This document shows positions 18,226 through 25,680 of a stretch of 64,000 bases of DNA, piece by piece; within the stretch, counting starts at the first letter, position 1, and every line of letters begins with the position of its first letter. Position numbers and translations under genes: made by a program. The notes below the pieces were generated by a model. The model did not search any database. It saw nothing but the letters and a program-made list of their open reading frames with translations, and had not been told where the DNA came from. The stretch is from Bin34 sp963422415. GTDB taxonomy: Bacteria; Chloroflexota; Anaerolineae; Caldilineales; Caldilineaceae. The stretch lies in the NCBI GenBank assembly GCA_963422415.1, contig OY729430.1:3348001-3412000 (forward strand). The letters run 5' to 3'.

Positions 18226-18638
18226 CCTAGTAGAAATATCCCTTCATGGCTTCATTAATATAAACTGCCGCATATCGCATATGTCCGACAATGGGATGCA
18301 CATTCCTTTGCCACGTACAATCTGGATTCTGCATGATGGCCTGCCGCCGCTGGATTCAGGGGTCTTGATCTCACCATCGGGAGAAACGGCGATGTGTGTT
18401 GTTCCATAGTTGGGACGCAAGTCGCGCGCTCCATTATGTATATCCAGAACATAGCATTCAAAAACCGTCAGCTGTCCTGCGCGGGTCAATCCACCTTGTT
18501 TGGGCTGCTAAGCACAAGAGATTCCAAGATATGCAAGGACTTGTGCGACTGACACAGAATCATCCTGCTTGGGATTTTCTCCCTTGGCGTACTATCCTCA
18601 ATCCTTGATTTGACGACATCTCCCTAGGCAGGAAACAT
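18226..18638. other. Gap upstream of darA without a clear gene
   Basis: An 81-codon minus-strand open frame (18244-18489) has moderately protein-like composition but matches nothing known. No promoter stands out ahead of darA. Confidence 0.35.
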
Positions 18639-18968
18639 ATGAAAATGGTAATGGCGGTGGTCCGTCATCAAGACAGCAGCGCCCTGCTGGACCTGTTGAC
18701 GAAGAAAGGGTTTGCCGCCACCCTGACCCACTCCCGCGGCGGCTATACCCACGAAGGCAATGCCACCATCTTTTGTGGCATCGACGACGGATGTCTGGAA
18801 GAGGTGTTATCGCTGATTCGGGCCACCTGCCGCACCCGCACCCAGTACATCACGCCTCTGCCACCCGTCATGGAGCTGGGGGAATTGCATCTGCCGGATC
18901 CTGTGGAAAAGAATTTGGGCGGAGCCACCATTTTCGTGATGCCCATTGAACACTTCGAGCAGAGCTGA
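18639..18968 (+). CDS. darA: Cyclic-di-AMP receptor of the DarA/PstA (PII-like) family
   Basis: A 109-residue PII-like protein (DUF970 family). Members form homotrimers that bind cyclic di-AMP; their downstream targets are mostly unknown. The start MKMVMAVVRHQDSSALLDLLTKKGFAATLTHSRGG matches the family's first strand-helix and its conserved T-x-x-x-GG loop, followed by NATIFCGIDD and GGATIFVMPIEHFEQ at the C terminus. AGGAAA precedes ATG 18639. In Bacillus darA lies directly after tmk; here gmk follows instead. This implies that the host uses c-di-AMP signalling, though no cyclase is in the window. Confidence 0.88.
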   Translation: MKMVMAVVRHQDSSALLDLLTKKGFAATLTHSRGGYTHEGNATIFCGIDDGCLEEVLSLIRATCRTRTQYITPLPPVMELGELHLPDPVEKNLGGATIFVMPIEHFEQS

Positions 18969-19090
18969 ACGCTGGCTGCGTGCAGGGAAGGCGTGTCTGG
19001 CCCGGTCATTTGTTGGTCTCCCTGCCATCCCATATCTACAATGGCACAGATCCGGCGGGACTGTCTCTGCCCTTCCAAGGAAACGTGACG

Positions 19091-19726
19091 ATGCAGGAAG
19101 TGGATCCGAGCCACATTTACGAGAAGGTGGAACAACGGAAGCCGCTGCTGGTGGTGCTGTCAGGACCGAGCGGCGTGGGCAAGGACACCACGCTCTGCGC
19201 CATGCAGATGCAGATCCCGAACATCTACTTTGTGGTGACGGCCACCACACGGCCCATGCGCGCCGGGGAAGTGGATGGCGTGGACTACCACTTCGTGGGC
19301 AAGGGCGAATTCGCCGACATGATCGAACGGGAGGAATTGCTGGAATACGCCATCGTATACGGGGATTACAAGGGTATCCCCAAGCAGCAGGTGCAAGATG
19401 CGCTGGACAGCGGCAAGGACGTGGTGTTGCGCATCGACGTACAGGGCGCGGCCACGATTCGCAACCTGATCCCGGAAGCGACGACCATATTCCTGACTGC
19501 CCCTACCGAAGAAGAGTTAGTGAACCGGCTGCGGGAACGCAAGGCGGATCCGCCCGGGCAGTTGAAACTGCGCATTGCCATGGCCCGTCAGGAAATGAAG
19601 CGCATTGACGAATTCCAGTATGTCGTGGTCAACCGTGACAACATGCTGAACGAGACCGTGGAACAGGTCCGCAGCATTATCATGGCCGAGAAGTGCCGGT
19701 ACGACTGGAGGCCCGTGCGGCTCTGA
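19091..19726 (+). CDS. gmk: Guanylate kinase
   Basis: A 211-residue GMP kinase making GDP for nucleotide pools. Motifs are VLSGPSGVGKDT (P-loop), TATTRPMRAGEVDGVDYHFV (GMP-binding T-R-x-x-R-x-G-E and Y-x-F), LEYAIVYGDYKGIPKQQV (YG-x-x-YG) and VLRIDVQGAATIR (D-V-Q-G). The lid region has NRLRERKADPPGQLKLRIAMARQEM. The start at 19091 follows AAGGAAA; the frame is open upstream to 18980 without a better start. The last helix ends in RYDWRPVRL. It is cotranscribed with darA in all likelihood. Confidence 0.94.
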   Translation: MQEVDPSHIYEKVEQRKPLLVVLSGPSGVGKDTTLCAMQMQIPNIYFVVTATTRPMRAGEVDGVDYHFVGKGEFADMIEREELLEYAIVYGDYKGIPKQQVQDALDSGKDVVLRIDVQGAATIRNLIPEATTIFLTAPTEEELVNRLRERKADPPGQLKLRIAMARQEMKRIDEFQYVVVNRDNMLNETVEQVRSIIMAEKCRYDWRPVRL

Positions 19727-19785
19727 TTCTGGTTCTGTAGTTCCTGTCCACGGAGCAAATCCTCACCCTAAAGAAACCCTGTTGA

Positions 19786-20931
19786 TTGCCAATTCCTGTC
19801 CAGAGGGGTCCCCCGCTCCTTTCCCTGTGTCCAGTCTCCATTGCCCGGTGCGGTTTCCGGCTAGGGGCGGCATTGTGGCTTTGCAGCCTTGGGCTACTGC
19901 TGGCGGCCATGCCGTTGCAGGCTCAGACTGCGGGCCAGATTCGGAATCGGGGTGGAGAGACTGGCTTGGGCACCACTGTCACCACCGCACTGCTGCAGGG
20001 GAAGCCGTCACCTATCGGGATACCGTGCTGTTCGATGCGGTCTTTGATTTCGTGCTGGTCCGGCACACCGGCGCTCTGGTGGCCGGCGCAGACTCGAATC
20101 AGGAAATCCATTCGGGCCAATATCTGACAGCCCGTCCCCAGTCCGCCGCGACTTTCTCGGCGCTGCCCACTGAAACCATATAGAACCTGCTCCGGGCTTC
20201 TACCTCATAGATAGCCGTGGACCGCCACAGACAGGGCAGCACCGAGTTCACCCTCACGCTGCAAGTGCACCTGCACCCCGTGCTCATTCTGACCACCGCC
20301 ATAGGCAGCCGGACCGTGGCCTATCAGGGCAAAGACGCAACGTTCGATCTCCATGTCTTCGACGTGGAACGGGCCGGCTAGGTGATCGAAGCAACCTTGG
20401 AACCTCACGGCGTCAATCGGCCCGCTTTGGTCTTTGGGTGGCATCGCCAGGCCTGGAAGCGAATTCAGGGCACCAACCTAGCATGTGTAACCTCCACGGC
20501 CGATCTCCATTACATGGGGGGCGAGACCCTGGCTGGCTCTGGCCGGTATGAGTTGGGCATTGCCACCTCAGGCGTCGCCGTTGCTAGCCAGCAACGGCTT
20601 CTATACCGGCATCATCGAGCCGACCACTCGCCAGAACTTTCGGCTGCGAATTCCGCAATCCTCCCGCCTGATCTCTATAATTTGGATCTCGCTCGGTGAT
20701 CAGGATCTGGATCTGGAAACCAACAGCTATGATGCTGCCACACGCTGGAGTTCAAGATCAGTTCCACGGATCCCAAAGTGGAATCGGTGGCATGGTACGA
20801 CCCGATCCCGGCCTATCTGTTGGTGTCGGCGATCAGCTTCGGCGTCGAACCGACGGAGTCCCTGATCGTCACGCAATTCCAGTCCGTACATAGCCCAGCA
20901 GAGAGCCAGCTCCCTGCCAGCCGGGCCTAGG
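19786..20931 (+). pseudogene. Decayed gene for a secreted beta-rich protein
   Basis: Rightward coding remnants in shifting frames. First a signal peptide (RLGAALWLCSLGLLLAAMPLQAQ, about 19853-19925), then in the next frame TYRDTVLFDAVFDFVLVRHTG...TETI ended by TAG near 20180. After a second TAG the frame gives STEFTLTLQVHLHPVLILTT...DVERAG with TAG near 20380, then YELGIATSGVAVA, a shift to FYTGIIEPTTRQNFRLRIPQ and LGDQDLDLETNSYDAAT, and a final frame FKISSTDPKVESVAWYDPIP...SRA to TAG 20931. At least three shifts and three stops break the gene. The strand pattern resembles carbohydrate-binding or pre-peptidase beta-sandwich domains; no close family is recognised. Confidence 0.7.
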
Positions 20932-20949
20932 TGATCTGTAGAGGTTGAG

Positions 20950-21666
20950 ATGCAATTCGAATATCCCAGTGGCCCCAACCTGGCCATCATCGACGCAGTG
21001 ACGGAAGTCAACAAGGACAATGAAGTCCGGCAGAACCTGCAACACAATTTGCAGGAGTGGCGCAGGAGCGGGGTGTCCCCACTTTGGATCAATTCTCTGC
21101 GCAGCCGCGAGGACATTCGCCTGGTTTGTCTGGTACAGGACTTTCACAAGTTCAATACGTTGATGCTGGACGAGATCCGCAGCGTGAATGGGGTACGCGA
21201 GACTCATACCATCTTTGGCTTTGACGGGGTGGCCAATCTGGATCTGCTGCTGGATCTGGAGATGGAGGTGCTGCCCACAGCCGATCTATCCTCCTGCTAC
21301 CTGTATCTACAGGTTTCCCCAGGCGAGGATCGCAATGTGTTGGATGCCGTGCGGCGCCTGCCGCCGGATGGAGAGGTACGACTGGTCTGGGCCCTCAACA
21401 CCTATAACAGCCAAGCCGGCGACCTCTTCCTGCTGCTGCTCAGCGAAGACGATCAGGGCACGAGGGAATTCATCCAGAATCACATTCGTGCCATTCCCGG
21501 GGTGCAAGACACCGAAACGGACGAGATCGTGGAGTGGTCCTGGATGGCGGAACCCGATTCCATCATCTCGCTCTGCGAAATGTTCTTTCAGCTGGAGGGA
21601 ACCGCCGACTCCCTGGACAGCATGGACTTCGACTTCATGGACAACAAGGAAGAGGACGACTGTTAG
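20950..21666 (+). CDS. Protein with two Lrp/AsnC-type ligand-sensing domains, no DNA-binding domain
   Basis: 238 residues. Residues about 50-110 read like a RAM (Lrp/AsnC C-terminal, ACT-like) domain: IRLVCLVQDFHKFNTLMLDEIRSVNGVRETHTIFGFDG. A second copy follows around 155-210: FLLLLSEDDQGTREFIQNHIRAIPGVQDTETDEIVEW. The N-terminal 45 residues are helical without a recognisable helix-turn-helix, and the C-terminal tail is very acidic. GAGG precedes ATG 20950. A stand-alone sensor for an amino acid or similar small molecule is the best guess; its partner is unknown. Confidence 0.65.
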   Translation: MQFEYPSGPNLAIIDAVTEVNKDNEVRQNLQHNLQEWRRSGVSPLWINSLRSREDIRLVCLVQDFHKFNTLMLDEIRSVNGVRETHTIFGFDGVANLDLLLDLEMEVLPTADLSSCYLYLQVSPGEDRNVLDAVRRLPPDGEVRLVWALNTYNSQAGDLFLLLLSEDDQGTREFIQNHIRAIPGVQDTETDEIVEWSWMAEPDSIISLCEMFFQLEGTADSLDSMDFDFMDNKEEDDC

Positions 21667-22011
21667 GCCCGCGGCCCACTTGACGCGGCATCACCAAGGG
21701 CTGCTCTGCCGCGTACCCGCGCATCGAATGGGTCGTTTGACCGAATCGGGCACATCGCTTCAATGGCAGGGCGGAGAACAAGGACTCTGCCATTTTTCCC
21801 AAGAGCCAAGAAAGGCCGTACAGGCTTGTGGTCACTCAACTGGGGCGCGGCGACGGCGCACGCGCGATGCCAAGCCCTCTATAGGGTGGGAGACGCCCTC
21901 TATGGGTCCAATGGCCACCCGGCATCGGGTCCATCGGGAAACATTTCACTCAGTGGAGTGAAATCCAACTCCGTACAATATTCGTCCATCTGCGCATCGG
22001 CATAGTCTTGG
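21667..22011. other. Gap with no recognised gene
   Basis: About 345 bp between the Lrp-type sensor and the nadE remnant. Frames are short and compositionally odd; it could be the eroded 5' part of nadE. Confidence 0.35.
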
Positions 22012-22240
22012 CTATGGCAAGAGGCGGAACTGGCCGAAATTCGCAAATGGTTGCGGGTCTTCTTGGTGCGCTTCTTTCAGCTGTTGCAGTTCCAATGATC
22101 TGCCGTCCCCAACGGACCCAAAGTCGGGTCCGGGGGATCCCTGTCGCCCCCACAGTGACGAAACCGCCCAAGTCTGGCTGGAAGAACTGGACTGCAACGT
22201 ATTCCGTGTTGCCACCAGAATCAAACAGGGACCCCTGACG
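22012..22240 (+). pseudogene. nadE: Remnant of NAD+ synthetase C terminus
   Basis: One frame reads AELAEIRKWLRVFLVRFFQL, LQFQ, a TGA, then SAVPNGPKVGSGGSLSP. This corresponds to the C-terminal signature of glutamine-dependent NadE (FxxRFF..QFKRS..PNGPKV..GGSLSPRGDWRAPSD). After another TGA and a frame change the sequence continues SDETAQVWLEELDCNVF, matching the following helix. Two stops and one shift in 230 bp, with the catalytic domains absent, mark it as a dead fragment. It abuts the tRNA-Asp gene. Confidence 0.65.
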
Positions 22241-22260
22241 CAGCCCCTGTTCAGACAGAA

Positions 22261-22333
22261 CGGAGACGACGGGATTTGAACCCGCGACCTCTGCCTTGAC
22301 AGGCCAGTATGCTCACCGCTACACCACGCCTCC
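22261..22333 (-). tRNA. tRNA-Asp(GTC)
   Basis: A 73-base cloverleaf on the minus strand. The acceptor stem is GGAGGCG/CGTCTCC with discriminator G73; the D arm is TGTAGCGGTGAGCA; the anticodon loop CTGTCAA contains GTC; the T arm is GCGGGTTCAAATCCCGT. The 3' CCA is not encoded. The anticodon stem CTGGC/GGCAG has one G-G mismatch at the fourth pair. G73 and the GTC anticodon fit aspartate identity. Confidence 0.9.
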
Positions 22334-22967
22334 TTGCATTTCCAGCATGGTATTACAGGCTATGCGGTATGACCAAGGCGAAGATATGCTTGGCTGTGAC
22401 AATTGCCGGGTAAGCCCATGGAATAGACCTGACGCATCTTGCAAAACACTGGCTGACGTCTCTGAAGCGGGCGAATTGCACATTACCCATCTGTGGCTTA
22501 CATTCGCTACGGTCGTCCTGCACCGATTCAGATGTACAGATGTACCACCACCCAGCGTACTCGCCTCACGATTGCCATGTGAGCAGGCAGTGGCGGATTT
22601 GGGTGTGGTACGACAGGATGACATCCAAGACAGTCATGCACACGAGACGAATATGTGTAATTGGCTCACCACGGGTGGGTCTTGAATCGGTATGGGTCCA
22701 TGTAGGGTTCAGGTCAGACTGGATTCAGATACATTGCTGAGAGATGTGCGCGTAGCATCCTCCCACTTTATCACAGCTGGATTATGAGCCGGGTTTGAAG
22801 CAAGGACGTGACTCCTAAACTTCGGGTACGGTCATTGATGCAGCGAAATGGCAACGGAGGCACACTGCAGTCACTGTGCCCTTTGAATCGCCAAGCGCGA
22901 ACGGCGGCTCTTGAATCTGGATGATAGACTTCGGTTCGGCTGGGATTGCCACACTGGAGGGGAGCGC
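22334..22967. other. 634-bp region upstream of the first LRR gene
   Basis: No gene is recognised. It should hold the tRNA promoter (leftward) and the LRR-gene promoter (rightward). No convincing -35/-10 pair or further tRNA could be made out. Confidence 0.4.
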
Positions 22968-25433
22968 ATGTCTATAGGCTGGAAGTGGCTGGGAGTGCTC
23001 TGCGCACTGCTGGGGGGAGTGAACTGGGAAGTACGCCCGGCGGCGGCGCAGACACTGGTAGCGGCAGAGGCAGGAGCGCCCTTGGCAGCGCAGGGCCTCT
23101 ACACCAACCAGGTGGAGCACTGGAAGGGCCGGTACCACGTGCTGCGGACAGGGACACAGGTGACGGCGACATTGACGACGAATCGTTCGCCGGTGCGGCC
23201 TTGGGTGCGCCCAGCCATGCGGCTGCCCGAAGGCTATTGGCCCCGCCAGCCGGTGACCTGGACCGTGGCGGCGATGCCCGTGAGTGCCGAAGGACGGCCC
23301 TGGCTGTATGACCCGGTGATTCCGGTGACGTTGACCGCGCAGCCGGACGGCACGGTGCACTACGTCGTGGACGGTCCGGACCAAGTGGAGTATATGGAGT
23401 ATGTGACATATGCCACAACCATAACCTGGCACACGACGGATACCGCGCTGCTTCTGGAGAATGATTTCGCGACGGCAGCCGGGCCGCCGGGGCGGTATCG
23501 GCTGGAGCGGCAGGGCTCTGTCGTGACCGCCACTCTGCTTGCCTTGGCGGACGCGAGGATAGCGGACGCCGCGGTCCTGTTCACAGTCCCGGTGGGGTTC
23601 CGACCTCGGCAGCGCGTCCGGGTACTGAACTCTCCCCTGGACGGAGATCTACATGTACAACTGGATGGCACGGTGCAGTATACGACCCGTCACCCGCCGC
23701 CAAGCGAGAGTCTACCGCAGACTGTAGTGACGCAGCTGCAGTGGCGGACGGAGGACCCGGTTCCGGCGGACGGGCACTATGCACTACCGGCCGCACACGC
23801 GGACGTCTGCCGGCGATTGTATACCGTACAGGAAGCCTTGCTGACCGCCTTGGCTGCCGCGGGTCGGTTCCGGGATTCCTGCGCCCAAGTGACTTGGGCG
23901 GATCTGGCGGCTCTGCAGATTCTGCATCTGGACTTGCATGGCAATCCCGTGGATTGGGACTTACATGCGTTGCTGCCCCACGATCTAGCGGGCCTCACGA
24001 ACTTGCGGGAGCTGCAGTTGGCGGGTAGCTACCTGCAGGTCCCCGAGATGTTACTGTACATGCCGGAGCTGCGGACGCTGCGGGTCTCCGGAGTGGTGTC
24101 GGAGGGTCCGCTGGACAGCATAGCGCAGCTGCGGAGCCTGCTAGCCGACATCCCTCAGCTGCAGAACCTGACCTTGAAGGTTCCTGCCCTGACGACGCTG
24201 CCGGCAGATCTGCTAGCCTATACCCCCCGACTGCAGAGCCTGACCTTGGAGGGCTCCTCCCTGACGACACTGCCGGCGGAGTTTCTGACCACCATCCACG
24301 AGCTGCGGAGCCTGAGCTTGGAGGGCTCCTCCCTGACGACGCTGCCGGCGGAGTTTCTGGCCACCACCCGCGCGCTGCGGAACCTGACCTTGAAGGTTCC
24401 TGCCCTGCCGACGCTGCCGGCAGATCTGCTAGCCTATACCCCCCGACTGCGGAGCCTGGCCTTGGAGGGCTCCTCCCTGACGACGCTGCCGACGGAGTTT
24501 CTGACCTACGCCTCCTGGCTGGAAAGCCTGACCTTGAAGGTTCCTGTCCTGCCGACGCTGCCTGAGGAGTTTCTGACCTACACCCCCCATCAGCTGCTGC
24601 ACTTGGAATTGTGGATTCCTGCCCTGTCGGCACTGCCTGAGGGGTTGCTGGCCTACACCTCCCAGCTGCAAAGCTTGGAATTGAATGTTTCCTCCGTGAC
24701 GGCGCTGCCGGCGGATCTGCTGGTCCATACCCCCCGGCTGCAGAGCTTGACCTTGGAGGGCTCCTCCCTGCCGACGCTGCCTGAGGGGTTTCTGGCCTAC
24801 GCCCCCCAGCTGCAGAGCCTGACCTTGGAGGGCTTCTCCCTGCCGACGCTGCCTGAGGAGTTTCTGGCCTACGCCCCCCAGCTGCAGAGCCTGACCTTGA
24901 AGGTTCCTGCCCTGCCGACGCTGCCTGAGGAGTTTCTGGCCTACGCCCCCCAGCTGCAGAGCCTGACCTTGAAGGTTCCTGCCCTGCCGACGCTGCCTGA
25001 GGAGTTTCTGGCCTACGCCCCCCAGCTGCAGAGCCTGACCTTGAAGGTTCCTGCCCTGCCGACGTTGCCTGAGGGGTTTCTGGCCTACGCCCCCCAGCTG
25101 CAGAGCCTGACCTTGGAGGGCTCCTCCCTGCCGACATTGCCTGAGGGGTTTCTGGCCTACACCCCCCAGCTGCAGAGCCTGACCTTGAAGGTTCCTGCCC
25201 TGCCGACGTTGCCTGAGGGGTTTCTGGCCTACGCCCCCCAGCTGCAGAGCCTGACCTTGAAGGTTTCTGCCCTGCCGACGCTGCCTGAGGGGTTTCTGGC
25301 CTACGCCCCCCAGCTGGTGCATATGGAACTGGATATTCTCGCGCTGACCATGCTGCTGGCGGACTTTTCAGATCACGTTTCCACCTTGATGGAGGATGGA
25401 AAGTATGGAGATCGGGGACGGAATGCGCAGTGA
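22968..25433 (+). CDS. Secreted leucine-rich-repeat protein with two beta modules (LRR-1)
   Basis: 821 residues. ATG 22968 follows GGAGGGGAG and gives a signal peptide ending PAAAQ near residue 28. Residues about 40-150 hold the shared module (GRYHVLRTGTQVTATLTT, RSPV, LPEGYWP, and a late DGPDQVEYMEYVTY segment); a more divergent copy follows at about 155-250 (GRYRLERQGSVVTATLLA). A cap with two Cys (DVCRRL, FRDSCAQVTWADLA) leads into about 20 LRRs of 24 residues with consensus LPTLPEEFLAYAPQLQSLTL. Several repeats are near-identical in DNA, period 72 bp. It is probably exported and protein-binding; the target is unknown. It is a close paralogue of the gene at 32286-34754, in inverted orientation. 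Confidence 0.85.
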   Translation: MSIGWKWLGVLCALLGGVNWEVRPAAAQTLVAAEAGAPLAAQGLYTNQVEHWKGRYHVLRTGTQVTATLTTNRSPVRPWVRPAMRLPEGYWPRQPVTWTVAAMPVSAEGRPWLYDPVIPVTLTAQPDGTVHYVVDGPDQVEYMEYVTYATTITWHTTDTALLLENDFATAAGPPGRYRLERQGSVVTATLLALADARIADAAVLFTVPVGFRPRQRVRVLNSPLDGDLHVQLDGTVQYTTRHPPPSESLPQTVVTQLQWRTEDPVPADGHYALPAAHADVCRRLYTVQEALLTALAAAGRFRDSCAQVTWADLAALQILHLDLHGNPVDWDLHALLPHDLAGLTNLRELQLAGSYLQVPEMLLYMPELRTLRVSGVVSEGPLDSIAQLRSLLADIPQLQNLTLKVPALTTLPADLLAYTPRLQSLTLEGSSLTTLPAEFLTTIHELRSLSLEGSSLTTLPAEFLATTRALRNLTLKVPALPTLPADLLAYTPRLRSLALEGSSLTTLPTEFLTYASWLESLTLKVPVLPTLPEEFLTYTPHQLLHLELWIPALSALPEGLLAYTSQLQSLELNVSSVTALPADLLVHTPRLQSLTLEGSSLPTLPEGFLAYAPQLQSLTLEGFSLPTLPEEFLAYAPQLQSLTLKVPALPTLPEEFLAYAPQLQSLTLKVPALPTLPEEFLAYAPQLQSLTLKVPALPTLPEGFLAYAPQLQSLTLEGSSLPTLPEGFLAYTPQLQSLTLKVPALPTLPEGFLAYAPQLQSLTLKVSALPTLPEGFLAYAPQLVHMELDILALTMLLADFSDHVSTLMEDGKYGDRGRNAQ
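24750..25320 (+). repeat. 72-bp tandem repeats in LRR-1
   Basis: Successive units coding for LPTLPEEFLAYAPQLQSLTL plus a four-residue variable spacer (KVPA or EGSS/EGFS). DNA identity between neighbouring units is nearly complete, indicating recent unit duplication or gene conversion. Confidence 0.85.
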
Positions 25434-25593
25434 GTTATTGGGCGACGAGCGGAGACAACAAAAAGGGACGGATCTGTTCCGACTTTTTCTCGATTCCTGC
25501 ATATAGCCACCTCATTGTGACACGGGGCTGACTTTCCCACAACGGTCGGCTTGGATCCGGGTCGCGCGGGATAGTACTGTCTCAAGGCCTGTG

Positions 25594-25622
25594 CCCCGGT
25601 CCCCGGAATTCGGAGACCGGGG
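25594..25622. terminator. Hairpin between convergent LRR-1 and M23/FN3 genes
   Basis: CCCCGGTC at 25594-25601 pairs with GACCGGGG at 25615-25622; an inner CCG/CGG extends the stem after one mismatch, leaving loop GAATT. There is no T run, so it is either a bidirectional factor-assisted terminator or an mRNA end protector. Confidence 0.4.
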
Positions 25623-25680
25623 TGAGACCAACCGAGGTCATCCGCTGTGTGGTCCCAGACTGACTGCGCAGCCGCGGATT

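Noticed and set aside
18244..18489. 81-codon minus-strand ORF upstream of darA
   Set aside because: The composition is moderately protein-like but there is no ribosome site, family match or neighbour support; left as part of the gap.
23995..25322. Long open frames antisense or out of frame to LRR-1 (380 and 297 codons), with repeated SAGQEPSRSGSAAGG-type units
   Set aside because: The 72-bp period is a multiple of three, so absence of stops in one unit keeps every shadow frame open. The sense frame has a signal peptide, ribosome site and proper LRRs.
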